A DNA stretch of 64,000 nt from Marchantia polymorpha subsp. ruderalis (GCA_037833965.1 AP031356.1:14282501-14346500), one strand, 5' to 3'. Shown: positions 18,866-32,380, counted from the first letter of the stretch. Notes: generated by a model from the sequence alone, not told the origin. Program-made: numbers and translations.

Positions 18866-20940
18866 TCATTTAGAATAATCGTTATCTTCAAGGAAACTTT
18901 CAAACTCAGTTCCCTTTAATCTAGTGAGAACTTCTTCCCAGTTCTCGATCTGTTCTTGCAATGGCTTGGTGTGGATTTTCACCTGCCTGCTTTCCAGTTT
19001 CCTCGCAGGTACACCAAGAAACTCCTGTACTGTCTCGATGCTCTGCATTACAAGACAGGAGTTAATAAGGATTGCACTGGGATAAACTACAATGCACTGG
19101 GATGTCACGTAGACTCCCATTCACACTTGTATGACTCTATAAACAGGACAGCCATCTCTTCACATGCACTCAGCCATGAAAATGCTGAAAACGAATAGAG
19201 GCTTATAGCTTCACCAGGTACGACTGGGGCCAGTCTGCGCATGATGCATTGCAATACCTTGGGGTTTCTCACCAAATCCTCATAATACACAAGGGCCAAA
19301 CGAGTGCCATTGAAAAAATGAAGAGCATCGTCAGTGATTTCTTGTACTCGACGCAAATTGTCGGGTAAATGCTTGACATTTATCACGGGCTTATATTTTG
19401 CCAAAGTTTTAGCCTGATACAAAGAGGAAAGTTTGAACTGTCAGATACAATAACGTAATCGCGCTGAAGATATGCTTCCGCTGAACGAAATCATGGAAGA
19501 GAATAACGAAGGTACAGTAAGGATCAAAAGAGCAAGTCCAGATATCTATCCAATATCAGAACGGACAGAGTTGATCGGCTAGATTGGAATGCGTAGTTCA
19601 CTTCCTTAGTAAAACTACAACGTACACAGTGATATAGAGCGAGACTTATTACCTCTTCATGTGAATGAACGTGAGACTTATGAGTCCCATTCAGGGGTTT
19701 CATGCGGCGATCATACGCATTGGCTAGAATTGATATAAGTCGTTTGAGCATATTACGTCGCACTAATAGAATGACTGAAACGCCTTTCCTCTTGAAGTAT
19801 GCTGAAACCTCTCTGTTGTACTCCATTACTCCCTGAGGTGATTGACAAGTTCCAGTCATATCCAATTACTCAACGCCAATTCTCAAACAACTATTTTACC
19901 CAAATTTCTAATAACCACGTAAGAAGGGCGAACTTTAGCTCTAGCTGGGTGCTTTCGGAAGTAATAAAAGCACTCCAGCTAGAGCTACAAACTCCTCAAC
20001 TGATTGCGTTCGCAATTAAACCTCTCAAGATTAACAAGCTGATGTAATCAAAATCTTCATTTGAGAAGTGAAGCGGAAGCTTCAGGGAATCAGATCATAG
20101 GTTTCCATTCTTCACTAGATGTTCCCATATAGCCTCCCAGACTAAAAACGTGGACAAACAAGATACTGCACAGCTCAGCCTCGATACACCAGCTCTATTT
20201 ACTGCTGACACGTTCTTGATCCGCCGGGCTATATTCGCGGGTTGAAAGGGTTAGAAAGTGTTGATGCGGCTCCGTACCTGATTGAGCATCCACTTCAGCC
20301 CCACAGCAGCGGTGCACTCGTTCTTCGCGGCACTGCTGACCCAATCGAGGTTGTATATAGCATCAAGGGTCTGGATGATCGTTGTCAGATTTTCTCGCCT
20401 TGGTTTAACAGAAAAGATCTCACCGTGGGAGCTAATGTTTGGATGGTCGTTTAAGAGGGTTTCAAACCAGCCACTTCCTGATCTTTGCATAGACAAGATG
20501 GCAAAATAGTGTACAGACGTGCAGGCACATTCACCCCTGCCATAAACCAACGTAGCATAGATGAGATGGTTGTAGCTAACATTCTGACTTGATTCTTAAT
20601 AAAGGTATTGCGAAAACTGCCGAGGCTGAAGCCATTACGCAGGTACTTTGATCGCTTGATACCTACTTGACTACTAGCATACCAGAACTTACCTATCATA
20701 CTTTTGTGGTCGGGGGAAGTGCTCTGGAATGTCGGAGAACGGACTTCTGGAATTTTTTGTACAGGCACCTTCATAGTCCATCATTGGATGTGAAGATAGG
20801 AATGACTGCTGAGAGGTGACGCGATGATCAACTCCGATCAAACACATGTAGAGACCACAAGCTCCAAGCAAGATGAGCATGAAGAGCTTCCATACCGACG
20901 TGACTTTCTTGATCTCCTTCACACCCGAGAGTTCCTGCAT
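18866..20940 (-). CDS. Golgi-type sulfotransferase-domain protein (plant NodH-like family)
   Basis: Five exons: 20940-20693, 20536-20278, 19832-19653, 19413-19258, 19042-18866. All junctions are GT-AG with matching phases; 339 aa, about the size of the Arabidopsis family members. The start at 20940 is the first ATG and is followed by a short cytosolic tail and one membrane segment (about residues 17-38), a type II topology expected for the Golgi. The PAPS 5'-phosphosulfate loop SMQRSGSGW lies at about 98-106. A LLVRRNMLKRL block near 192-202 matches the 3'-phosphate-binding region, followed by LNGTHKSHVHS. The C-terminus has VQEFLGVPARKL and NWEEV typical of the family. Such proteins are predicted to transfer sulfate from PAPS to an acceptor; the acceptor is not known to me. 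All recognisable motifs are intact. Intron 2 carries a strong hairpin. Confidence 0.92.
19937..19986 (-). repeat. Near-perfect hairpin in sulfotransferase intron 2
   Basis: AGCTCTAGCTGGGTGCTTT is followed after about 11 nt by its near-perfect inverse complement, with a single-base bulge. The stem is about 19-20 bp. It may be a tiny inverted-repeat element or a structured intronic RNA; no terminal duplication is obvious. Confidence 0.85.
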
Positions 20941-22199
20941 GTAACACCGAGTGATGACTGTCAATTCCCAAGAGACGGAAAAAGAGGAAAGTTTCACAAA
21001 AGAATTCGCAAACTGTACTGTCCACAAATACGGTCTCCCATTAGATTTACTGAGATCGTGCTGGTGGAAAAGAGCACAAGAATTTGCTGACCAGGGCGAG
21101 AGATGTCGTTACCTTGCCATTGCTTACCAACATATCAAGGACCGCTCCCTGTTTCCTGAATGTACTCAAGGCCATCTGTGGTTTCCAAGGGAGAATAATA
21201 AAAAAGTATCAGTCTTGAGAAATTCTACAATTTGTACAGAGAAAAGCTTCCAGTTTCAACAACTGACATTCCATTCCAACCATAATCTTCGACGACAACC
21301 GGCGTTCCAATCCAGGCCGGAGGGAATGCACTATGAAGTACACAAAGTTTACGTTCAAGCTATGAGTTTAAATAAACCCACGGAGCCAATAATTAAACTG
21401 TAGGTGAAACAAAAAGCTTCACACAACAGTTCGCTCTTAGCATGCTGGCTACAAACCAAAAAAGTCAATAGAACGAAGCCCTGCATGCCTGTACGTTTAC
21501 GTTAGGTGGTTTTTTAAGACGGAGAAGGGATGCCACGACCTGAAGAAAAGTTGGTGATATGTGGAAACACACTGAAGACAGAAGGCGAGGCAAATTATTG
21601 CCAAACTCAAGCTCGAGCAAACAAACTCAATCTACGATAAAAGCACATCTGTCGGATAGAGGACGGGAAAAAAGTTGAGCATGGACACCTTTACGGGTCC
21701 GAAGAGGTCACACCCGGCTGACGTTTATCTAGATATTAGGGTCTGAACTAGCCAGCTTTTCTCACGAGATATCCAGCAGTGCGCATTAATGTCGGCCCTA
21801 CTGACAACAATCTTCTGTGTACCCAGAGCTGGACGCAATTTACAAATGAGGACTGCGTCCACGCAACATTCGAATCAAACCTGTAAAAATCTATCGTTGT
21901 AGGAGAGAGAAATACCTCACAGAGTCCGTTTCTGGAGTGAAAATGGCCATTGTAACGAACAGGTTCAACTACTGCCTCATCGCTAATATGCTCGACCATG
22001 ACAGCACAGACCGTGAATAAGTGCTAGATCGATCACAGCCGATTTCACCTAGTGTCAAGCTTATAAAACTACCGTCTCGAACCAACTGCTACCCGAATCA
22101 ATTCTCTTCTTCCACCTGGGCATCCTCAGACCATCTCACAAGGTGACCGTCAATCCAAACCACTTGTACAATCCCTTGAATCCTGCGAGACGGTTGCCC
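20941..22199. other. Upstream flank of the sulfotransferase gene
   Basis: Presumably holds its promoter and 5' UTR. Open frames of up to 150 codons (20951-21403 plus; 21748-21999 minus) match no family I know. No repeat or RNA gene seen. Confidence 0.4.
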
Positions 22200-25100
22200 T
22201 AGTTTTCAGCTCCCAGGAGCTTGTTCGGAGTTCCTCAACCTTATCCTCGGCGCGCTCGGAATAAAGACGGGCCTCGTGAGCAGAATGGAGACACAGTTCG
22301 CCTTTCCTGAGGCTGGCTTCGTCTTGAAGAATCCCCCAAGCCTTTCACAGCGAGCGAGGTCTGCTAAAATTCTCGATGATGATAACCTGTTGAGCACATC
22401 CAGTTCTAAAATAAATTGCCGCCAAAAAATGCCTCGCAGTGCGGGCCGGTCCACAAGTGGTGAAACACAGATTTATGTACTTGCTACAGCTTGCTCAGCG
22501 CACATTCTCCGTCATTGCAAGGAGTGCAGATAGAAAAAAACACCTTGAGCCCAGGCCCTTCCCCGGCGTCTAGCTCAAACTCGGGGGCAGCTGTTCAGTT
22601 CAGCAGCTCCTGTGTGCGATTAACCTAGAAGAAGAGCCTCGGATCACGTGGATCTAACTCGGGATGACAAAATCAGTGCATACTCGTATCCTCGATGCTC
22701 CCTCCTCAGAAACTTACATGCAGACGGCAATTCGAAGGGCAAAGCTCGGAGAAGCTATGAGAAAACCCACGATCTACTTCTCTCGCAGATGGAAATGCGC
22801 TCTTCAGTTTCAGAATCACGAGACTATCTCCCCATGGCTGTTGAGCCTGTCCTCCATAGATCTCCAATTTACGACCGAACTACGAAGCTCCCGACACACT
22901 CGCCCCCCTGCTTCACTTCAGACCGCAGCAGGACACAGCCGAGCACCGGAGCCGCGAATGGCCACCCGGCAAGGCCCCCGAGACAGAACTAGAGGCATGG
23001 GCGCAATGCAGACCACCATATCTCGCCTCGCGCTTGCACAATGCAGCCAGAGGGCAAACCACCACGAAAAGACCTCGTCCGAAAGCGAGGAGGGCCTGGA
23101 AAAGGCCGGCAGGAGACAGCGGGAGGCAGCAGGGGGCCCCAGATGTGCCGAAACCCCGAGCAGCGATGGCGATCACGAGCGGAGGTGCACAAGCCTGCGA
23201 AGAGGTCCCCGGGGGGTCAGTCAGACAAGTCCGAGCGCAAGAACCTCGAAGAACCAGCGGCCCCGGCAGAAGAAGGAGGAGGCCGAGGGGAGGGGGCCGA
23301 GCGAGCGCGCGTACGTCCGTACGGTGACAGGAGCCGAAGCCGCGAATCAGCGACGCGCCATCAGGACACGTGATACGACGGCGACGAAGACGACGACAAC
23401 GGCGCCATGGCGCCCCCCGCTCCTCCGCTCCTCCGTCCCTCGCTGCGCCGTGCCTTCCGTGACCGAGACGGACGACGAGGTGGCAGAGCTCAGCTCCAAT
23501 TCCACATCCGACGAGCTGCCCCCTTCGGGCGACCGCCGGAGTTTGTCAGCATCCCTCAGTCCGCAGACCCCCGACGCCAGACCGGTATCGTGGCTGTCCC
23601 GAGGTCGGGAGCCAGTCGGCGACCCGCTGTCTAGTAGTTACTATTCCGGGCTGGATTGACCGCGTTCCGGGGAGACGAGGCTCCGAGCGACACTGCGTTG
23701 ACGAGTTACTATCTTTGTCCCGACGGAATCCTCGCCGACGAGCACAGTGTGCGTATCGCCGGACGAGGAGGGATTGTGCCGGATATGCTAACGGGTACGC
23801 GGTTGGGGCAGCGGTAGCGGTACAGTACAGGAGCAGGAGGAGGATTCTGTACCGTCTTCGACGAGTACCGAACCGAAGAACGAGCGAGCGGTTGTGGGAA
23901 CCGGGTGGGAGCTGGACGGGGGACGGAACTATGCTCCCTCCCGCAGTCAAGGTCTTCGTCTTCTTGGACGAGGCACATCTGCCTCTCCTCTCTTCACTGT
24001 CGACCACGGTTCACCTCGACGCTGACCACGGAGCGCACCACGAAGACAGTTACCGGGTGGGACAAGGCACAGCCAAAGGTCGGTCCGGTCCCCGTCGGGG
24101 ACTGAGCGGGCGAGTACCTTATGAGAGCGCCCCGCCGGAGGCTCTGTACCAAATCTGTGCATTCGAGTGCGACGACGACGAAGAGCTTCTCTGCAGAGAG
24201 CGGGACTGTACCGTGACCAGTCTGATCGGCACTAGATCGGCGCCGCTGTACGGCGCCACTGTCCCGAGACCGGAGTCCAGATCTCCTACGGCTTCCGGGC
24301 AGAGAGGGCAGCGCGCGCCAAATCCATCTCCTGCCCGTCGAGTCAGAGTCAGAGAGAGATCTCGAGGGGAGACAACTTTCCGTTTCGGGTTCGGTTTCGG
24401 TTTCAGCTCGGTTCTCTGCTCGTCACGGGGGGCCCGTGGAGACGGCCCCGGGGGTTTTCCAAACCGAAAACCGGCGTGTTTTCCAGTGGGGGGGTGGGGG
24501 GGAGTACCGGACGCCGGGTCAAGAGTAGCAGGAGTGGGGACAGTTAGCGCGGCGAGAGTTACCAGGGGGAGGGGGTGGAGAGAGACGGGCATATGATGTG
24601 ACGCAGTAATGTTGCGAGCGCGGGCCCTGGAACCCGTCTTCAGACAAGGTACGACCTGCGAGCCCACGCTAAACGACGGAGAAATGACGGCGAGAGTACC
24701 CCTCGGTGAGGCTCCCTGCTCGGTCAGCAACACGTGTACCCGCCGGATTCGGCCCTCGGAACCAACGGCAGAGATCCAGCCCGGTTTGGAAGGGGACGGC
24801 TGCGATTCTCTCCTCAGTTCGGCGCGGGGTGAGGTCGCCTTAACGTATTCGGAGGTATGATTAGCGCACTCGTGAGCTGATTCCGGCCCATGGGCTGGTT
24901 GTGCGACCCATGACATGCGTCGGGCCATGCGCGCCCATGCATGCATGCCCCATCATGGGATCCATGCGAGCGACTCGCTGGGCTGGGCTCCGTCCGTCCC
25001 ACGGGTCCCGAGCTCGGTACAGTACCGGACACATGGAAGGACGACGCCTTCATTCTGCCCGCATGATCCCCTCTATCTGTTCCATCGTGGGACCTTTGTG

Positions 25101-25240
25101 CACCACAAATGTCACGACAGCCTTTGTCAACAGCCCTTTGACAAGCAGCACTCTGGCCTCCAGGACAAGCACAGACCCCGTCGTATGCTTTATGGATGAA
25201 TCGATACTCGTTGCACAGGACGAGCTGAGACCCCGTCAAT
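22200..25240. other. GC-rich island, no recognised gene
   Basis: About 3 kb that is much richer in G+C and CpG than its flanks. Long open frames exist on both strands, including 22664-23659 (plus, 331 codons from an ATG) and about 24119-24946 (minus). They overlap, are rich in Arg, Ser and Pro, and lack conserved motifs, as expected from stop-poor GC-rich DNA. It could be a promoter or long leader, or code for a lineage-specific protein; I cannot decide. A cluster of CATG-containing palindromes lies at about 24885-24980. Confidence 0.5.
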
Positions 25241-28200
25241 CACTACTTTTGGCAAAGAGCTTGCCATACCCCTTCGATATTGCCTGGGCATGGGCTGGAC
25301 AACAAGAACATAAAGATGAAAAATATGTCGTATCATTTCCATTATTGTGTATCGAGTATTCGAGTAACCATTGCTTCTCCATCCCACCGACAAATCATCT
25401 TTGTAGAGCAGTTGACTCAAGTTTCATTTGATAGATTATAGAAATTGTTAAATTCATATGATACTGTAAGGCATGTCACGTACTACGATAAGTTTTCACC
25501 TTTTTTCTCACGATTGTGTTGAAGAGTATATTCAAACTTTTGAAGTCAGAATTAATATAAGTTACTTACGTCATAGTTATCAATATTATTATTATATATC
25601 TATAATCATTAATAATTCTCTTCTCTTCCATTACTTACTTTTTTTAATCATGATCATGGATAAACATACACTCCAAAGTTGTCATGTGTAGATATGAAAC
25701 CTGATTGCTCATCTAGTAAAATGATTCCCTGTCCCCAAATGAAGGTTTGACTTTATCCGAGTTGACACTCCTTCTATATGAGTTATTCCCGTCATTTCAA
25801 TAGTAGAATCTTTAATGAAATCAGGAGTCAGTATACTCAGCCCTTGGAATGAAGATTGAATATGTTTCCTACTTTGATGTCATGCTCATGTGTGATTATT
25901 AAGGCGTATATGTATGCATCAACTCAAATCATAATGTGAATATTAAAGCATCAGTGTATGTATCAATGCAAATCAAAATGTCATTGATGTAGGATGAAAT
26001 CTTAATGTAAGTCACAAATTAATGATGCATGGTGAAACTAATATTCATGAATATACATTCTTTTGGAACAAAAACATAAACAAATTTTGAAAATACAAGA
26101 GACTGTAGATCCTGTTAGATTGTGAGTACATCAAGATCTTATTTGATAATCCATGGACCGAAAAATGGAAGTGAACTCAAGTTTTTCATTTAAGACGGTC
26201 AAACTTTCTTCTACTGGAATAACACATGTCATTTATTTGAAAAACAATGCAAAGCTATCATGAGTATATAAAGATATCAAGAGTGTTCAAATATCTATAA
26301 AGATTAAATTTATAAATTTTGTACATGTAATATTAGACATGCTTTTTTTAAATCTCTTTTTTATATATCAAATGGATAATAATTTTCATCCTAGTGTAAG
26401 AAGATGTGAGGCTCATGAATGGTTAACAGTTTTTAACCACAAACTCTTATCATCCTTACATCAAATATTATCAGTTGTAAATTTTCTGAAAACCCTGTAG
26501 ACAATGCTAGAATTTAGTGAATGAATTGTGAGTTTGAATGAACTCTGTCATTCATATATAACTAGAACTTGATATGTATTGTATCTTGGTATTGTGGGAA
26601 AAAAATCATGACTTAATAACATTTTTGAAAAAATTGTGTTTCAGACTAGAAAAAATCACAAGAAATAAGAACTTGGAATTTGATACTGAGTAAGCTCCTT
26701 ATGGTATCCACCTACGGTTGGAACACAACTCTTTATCACAATACGCAATTATGAATTGCATTTTCAACTTAAACATATTGGAAAACTTTATGTACTTGAA
26801 TGATAAAACTATTGGTTCACAAAATCCTTGTAGCATTTCAATTTCAATTTTTGTTAAGACATGTGACTTTCAAAAAAATAAATAACAGAAAAAAAGGATT
26901 AACAAGATTTGATAATAGTTTAAGATATGCAATTTTATTTTATTTTGAAATTAATAATTTACAACTATCATTGAATATTCTCAAAATCGATGATTGCATA
27001 GGAAATGATATTGTTGAGATATTTTAAGATTATTTCAAACAACACATTTAAAGCTTTTTTAATTAGTATCTGCAATCTAAACTAGCATAATTTTGAGCTT
27101 GTGAATACAAATTTTTTGAAACATATATCAAAACATAATGACTTTTTGTTTGATGTTTGAAAACATATAATGATACTTAGTTCGGTTGTGGACAAATTTA
27201 TACACATGAAGATCAAATATTACTATGATATAATCAAGAAAAGTAAACATATTATGAATATGATTGTAATTTTTCTTAGTATGATTTAAAATTTAATAAC
27301 ATCATGCCTTGCTTAAGACTTACATTAGTATTTTGTTTAATTTTAACCGGTACAATTAATACATATAATGTATACTTAAAATATTTTTTTTTTTCGTTAT
27401 TTGTTTCTAGCATGCAATCATAGATTGTTTATATGAAATAATTTATAATATTATGTAAAAAGTTTCAAACAAATAATTTTCAAGTTTCTTCATTGATTTC
27501 AAAAATGTGTGCGTGAAATAAATATATAGAAAAAAGACAAAACAAAATTTTCAATCTTTTAGAATGTAATATCAAATATATTACACAATAATTATATTTA
27601 TTTATAAGTACATATCTCTATAATTGACATTTTCACATGATTTTAAAAAAATTTGAATTTTTTTTACAATTCACAATATTATAAAATATTAATGAAGAGT
27701 ATAATTTTAGATTAATATATAAGAAATATTGAGATCGTAATTAGAAAATAAAACAATACAACATACGATTCATTGTGAAGCCTCATCAAATCTACAATAT
27801 ATTATTTTCCTACTTTATCAAAATATTGGATTAGATGCTTATTATCATACTCTTTTCATAAAATCATCAATTTTTATTTGAAATTTCTTATCTGTTTATT
27901 AAAATTGTATAGATTTAATATAAGATTTTGAATCTTAAAAATATTTTCAATTATTTGAAATGAAGGAAAAAAATAAATAAATCAATGACATAAAATAAAA
28001 GTAATATTATGTTTTATAAAATATTTTTTGATTTTGTTTCACATTCGTCCGATCTTTGAAGTGTGGCTTAATCTGGCTAACATCAGTAAATGCATTCAAC
28101 TTTCCCCCAACAGGCTACCCACAAGTGCTACTTCGTGCCTAAAGTCCGAATGTGCTATGATCTAAAGTTCGAATATGAATGCTCACAAATCAAAATTTCA

Positions 28201-29193
28201 AATCTAACATAAGCCTTGTTTTGATCAATCATCAAGATTGCAAGATTTTACTTAGTGTAAGAAGTATATGATTATTATTGTAATATGAATTTTTTTTTAA
28301 AAAATTAACTGAATTTTTTATGACAATAATTTAATCAAATCATATAGATAAAATTAGTCATAAATTTTTATTTTTATTTCTCAATGTAATGAAATAAATT
28401 TATGCATATTTCACCTTAAAATATTCAAAAGTATTAGATTTGACAGAACATTATGTACATTTTTTATTTCAAAATAAAAAATTTATTGAGTATAAATAAT
28501 AATTCTAATAAAATATAGATAACTGAACCTATTGAATGATTCAATGACCTCATAATCAATGTAAAACTTTTTCATCTATTTTTATTACCTTTTAATTTTT
28601 AATTTTTAAAAATTTTCTATTGCATAATTGTAAATAGATGCATTTTTATGAACAAAATTTATTGAAGTACATAATTGAATACAATTTTCTTACAAGTATA
28701 AATATATTTACTCAACTGAATATGAATTATTACATATTTATTTCTGCACAAAATCATATCATATCAATTTCCTTCACTCAATAGTGTGCAACTTTATTAG
28801 GGAGATTGACTAGGCAATAATCTTAACATATTTCATCGAGCAAGAGATATTTTTTCGTATAATTTAGCTTTAATCTAGCTTTTTTTATAGTATATGCAAT
28901 TTTTCGATTTATTAAAGAATAAATTAAACTAGGTAAATTGCTGAATTAAATACAAAATTATTATTATATGATAGATGTTATAAATTTTAATTTGCATTGT
29001 GCTTTTATGGAAGTTTAAGTGTTTAACTAGAAGTTTAATTTCATCTTATAATGATGTCATTATTAATCATTTGAAAATATAAATATCGTTTTCTTCTCTT
29101 ACAACTTACATCAAATGTAAGTTGTAATATGTTGAATGTCTTAATAAGTTGAAATATGAAATGCATGCATACATAATTTCATAGAGGAGAGAC

Positions 29194-29195
<2 letters not shown>
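25241..29195. other. AT-rich gene desert
   Basis: About 4 kb of very AT-rich sequence with only short, A/T-codon open frames (for example 26800-27027 and, just beyond, 29330-29554), which look random. No transposon signature could be recognised, although decayed repeats are likely. Confidence 0.5.

Positions 29196-29224
<29 letters not shown>
29196..29224. repeat. (AT)n microsatellite
   Basis: An uninterrupted AT dinucleotide run of about 28 bp in the AT-rich desert. Confidence 0.95.
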
Positions 29225-29227
<3 letters not shown>

Positions 29228-29616
29228 TGTTTTCAAATTCATATGACGTTTTATAAACTTTTCAATAATAGTTGAAGTGGTAGAAGAGAGTTAAAATATC
29301 TCCAAAAACATTGGTTCATATCATTTTCAATGGAAATTTATTTTAAGAATAAAAAATCAACAATACTTGAGAAATCCTTAAAACCTAAAATGATATCTTT
29401 GGAAAGTAAAGATAAGAAAATCATTTGGTACATTTTATTAAAAAGTTCATGCCGTAAAAGGAGAAAAAAAACTGAAAATTTTCAAAAAAAATATAAAATT
29501 TCAAAATTATTTTATTTTAAAGAAAAAAAATTGATTATATTAAAACAAGATTAGCAAAGCTGGAATAACAGTAAAGAAATAATTTAAATTGTTTTTCAAG
29601 GATTCTGGAACAACAA

Positions 29617-29688
29617 GCCTTTATAGCTCAGTGGTAGAGCGTCAGTCTTGTAAACTGAAGGTCCGGTGTTCGATCCACCGTGGAGGCA
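29617..29688 (+). tRNA. tRNA-Thr (UGU)
   Basis: A 72-nt cloverleaf: acceptor GCCTTTA against TGGAGGC (two G-U pairs), D-arm TAGCTCAGTGGTAGAGC, anticodon stem TCAGT/ACTGA around the loop CTTGTAA (anticodon UGU), T-arm CGGTG-TTCGATC-CACCG, discriminator A. Internal A and B boxes are intact and there is no intron. A short T4 run at 29690-29693 can serve as terminator. It is an isolated GC-richer block at the end of the AT desert. Confidence 0.96.
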
Positions 29689-29714
29689 CTTTTGTCACCC
29701 GCGTCCTCGACGCA

Positions 29715-29860
29715 GACGAGGGCTTTTCAACGCCAGTGAGAATCGGCGTTGAAATGGTCATTCTGGACAGTCTCATGAACCGTCGACGAGGGATTTTCAA
29801 CGCCAATTAGGATCGGAGTTGAAAGGCTATTTTGGACGGTCTCATAAACCGTCGACGAGA
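29715..29860 (+). repeat. Tandem repeat with two hairpins per unit
   Basis: Two copies of about 70 bp start at 29715 and 29785, and a third begins at 29854 but breaks off. Each starts GACGAGGG. Each contains two inverted repeats: TTTCAACGCC...GGCGTTGAAA (10-bp stem, perfect in copy 1) and GACGGT-CTCATAA-ACCGTC (perfect in copy 2). Each copy keeps one stem perfect. The array begins 27 bp after tRNA-Thr. Confidence 0.85.
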
Positions 29861-32380
29861 TCGCTGAATCTGCTCCGTGGATCAGTGAATGCGTTGTCAG
29901 ACAATGTCAGTCGCTAGAGCCTTCTCCTCGCGGATTTTGCGCTCCTGTCAACTGCAGACGGACTTTTAAAACCGGGCAGTGGGCACCCATGTTGCCCACA
30001 TCGAGACCAAATCCTGCTGCAGGATATGAAATGAGGGCACAATATACTCTGCACTGCAAATCCAAACATGCGAAGGGCACAGTGCTTGGCCTCAAGCCCT
30101 CACTCACTCGCTGCAGACAAAACTAATCGAGTGTTTTTGGGGCCTTATGTCAACAAGAGTTCTCATCTCCTGCCGGATTTGACAGATGTATTTAGTATCC
30201 TCTCACTTGAAGGCACCCCTACAAGATTGTAGCCAGATCCTGTGGCTCATGGGTGCGATTCGCACGAGGAGGAAGGAGGGAGAGGCATGAAGACTGAGAT
30301 TTTCTGGTCGGCAGCCAATGTTGAAGAGTTGACACTAGGAAAAAGACATGCAACCTCGCTAGGTGGTATACCTCATTCTATTGCAGATTAGACTGTCACT
30401 TCAATATTTGATGCAATTAATTATGTGCATGAAGAATCACGAATGGGCTGCTTGCAAAAGAGACATCGGATGATATCTGGCAATTTTTGAAAGGACTTGA
30501 GCGAAAAATGCGCTACTCTAAGCCAGAAAAATGCATCATCTCTCTCGAAAGGGGGTTTTAAAAAAAAAAAAAAAACTTCTATTGTTTTGTTGGAGAGAAT
30601 GTTTTCCTCCAACAGTGTCAATCAATGTCATGCGATGAAAGGATGATTCAGTTTTATCCAATACCTCAGATTTAAGATGGAGGGACATGACTGCAGCAAT
30701 TTTCATGGCGTTTAACCTCCCGTTTGAAGGTCTCGCTTTGAGTGGTTTCTGGGGATAAATGGCATCGGCATCTCGAACTAGGAGTCAAGCATGGTTATCC
30801 CACCCCACCTTTATTTCCACTCCTTCGTTATGATATGTTCAATAAAACGAGCGAACTGAGATAAGAAAGAAAGCCACTCCATTGACTGGATCCGAAGTTA
30901 GAATCGTCTTTATCGACTATGCTGAGCAACGTTGTCAATGGGCGAGGGCTTCTTTAGTAGCTTTTCGTTTTAGGACCTACTTTCTACAAGTCTGTCTTCT
31001 CAGCAGTTTTGCTATCGATGAGACGGAAAACCATTTGGCAAAATTTGCTAACTTCAACAAGAGGTTATCGTGAGGGGCATGAGCAGACCATACTATTTAG
31101 AAAAATTGTGAAATTTTGAGGAGTCTTAAATCAATTGAAATAAATAATGCTCGTGTCACAACATACTTCTGAGCATACTTTTAATGCCCTCATATCATCC
31201 ATTTAATTAGGAAAAGCAAGTGGAAACTCAATCATATCTGGCCTTTTCGTGCTATCAGGTGGATACGCAAGGTCACCTTGTTCCCTTGCTTGAACCCCAC
31301 CCTGTCACATGTCTGCAGAATCCATCTTTATGCTGATCGTTGGTCGTCGCACCTGGGTTCCGAGAGAAGCCACTGTGCAGGTGTCCTTTGAACTTTTCAA
31401 TGGGAGAGAAAAAGTTCCCAAGCGCGAACACATGCAAGATGGACAAAGCAATAAGAGTAAAAAATAAGAAAGTCGTCCTTCCATCTCTACATGATACGAA
31501 TCTTAAGAGGACATGAAGAGCTTTGTGAGACTAGTCATTCTCTAGAGGAGGATGCCGAATGCAGTGGGCTCGTGGAGATGTTCTTTTTTTATTTTAAAGG
31601 ATAATCCTCATGTCTATACTACTCAGTCAGATACCATTCGAGATGCATGCAGACTAAGAGGAAAGATGAAGAGAGGTTTGACCGGAACAAAGAGAAGGCT
31701 CAAGAAGATTGGTTGTTTATTTATTGTTTTCTGAGATTGGGGATCATTACGCTCAATCCAGTTGTTTACGCTGTGGAACGCCAAGCAAGACTGACGTGTT
31801 ACACGAGTTGAGTATGATGTCAAAGTAAGTGTAGTAATGATTTGGAGTGAACATAATTATAAAAGCTGATTGATGATCGTGTTGATCATGTTCTCGTTGA
31901 AGTAGCTTGCAGATCGCGAGGTCACTCACTGGAGACGTCAATCGATTCGTTTGTGCTTGTTCATCGCAGACACGTGGATTTGTATTTAATTGTGCATAAT
32001 CTGTGCAGATGCCGAATCTCTTCGAGAGTCTGGCATGTGTCACTCGCTCGGGGTTACATAAACACTTGTGAGAGGAGATTTGGGTCGACATACCACCACT
32101 CTCTTTCTCTTATATCATCACACCGGATCTTTCATATGAGACTTGGAAGGAATCAAGACGAAGTGCATGTGTCGACAGGAAGAAGTCCTTGCCTCTGGAT
32201 CGTCTTCGCCAGGTCTGTTTTTGTCTCATGGAAGGCAAGCTCAGACAGCAGAGAGCCTCATAATTCGTCAGCCCAGGACGATCGCCGTAAAGTACGATTA
32301 TTAGCGATGCATCATGCAGATCATTCACACCGACCACTAGTCAACATACTAACCAAGTCTTGCCTACATTGGCTAAACTT
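29861..32380. other. Unrecognised region of mixed composition
   Basis: Contains an A-run at about 30557-30573 and several open frames of 60-160 codons on both strands (30882-31073, 31753-32091, 31953-32432) with no family resemblance. No RNA genes seen. Possibly old repeat DNA. Confidence 0.35.

Noticed and set aside
20941-21027. Sulfotransferase start at 21027
   Set aside because: The codon is TTG; the first ATG, at 20940, gives the expected short cytosolic tail before the membrane segment.
22664-23659. 331-codon open frame as a protein gene
   Set aside because: It overlaps other long frames on both strands, is Arg/Ser/Pro-rich and has no conserved motif. GC-rich, stop-poor DNA explains it; listed only as part of the GC island.
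24119-24946. 275-codon minus-strand open frame
   Set aside because: Same composition effect; overlaps a plus-strand frame of similar length and shows no family motif.
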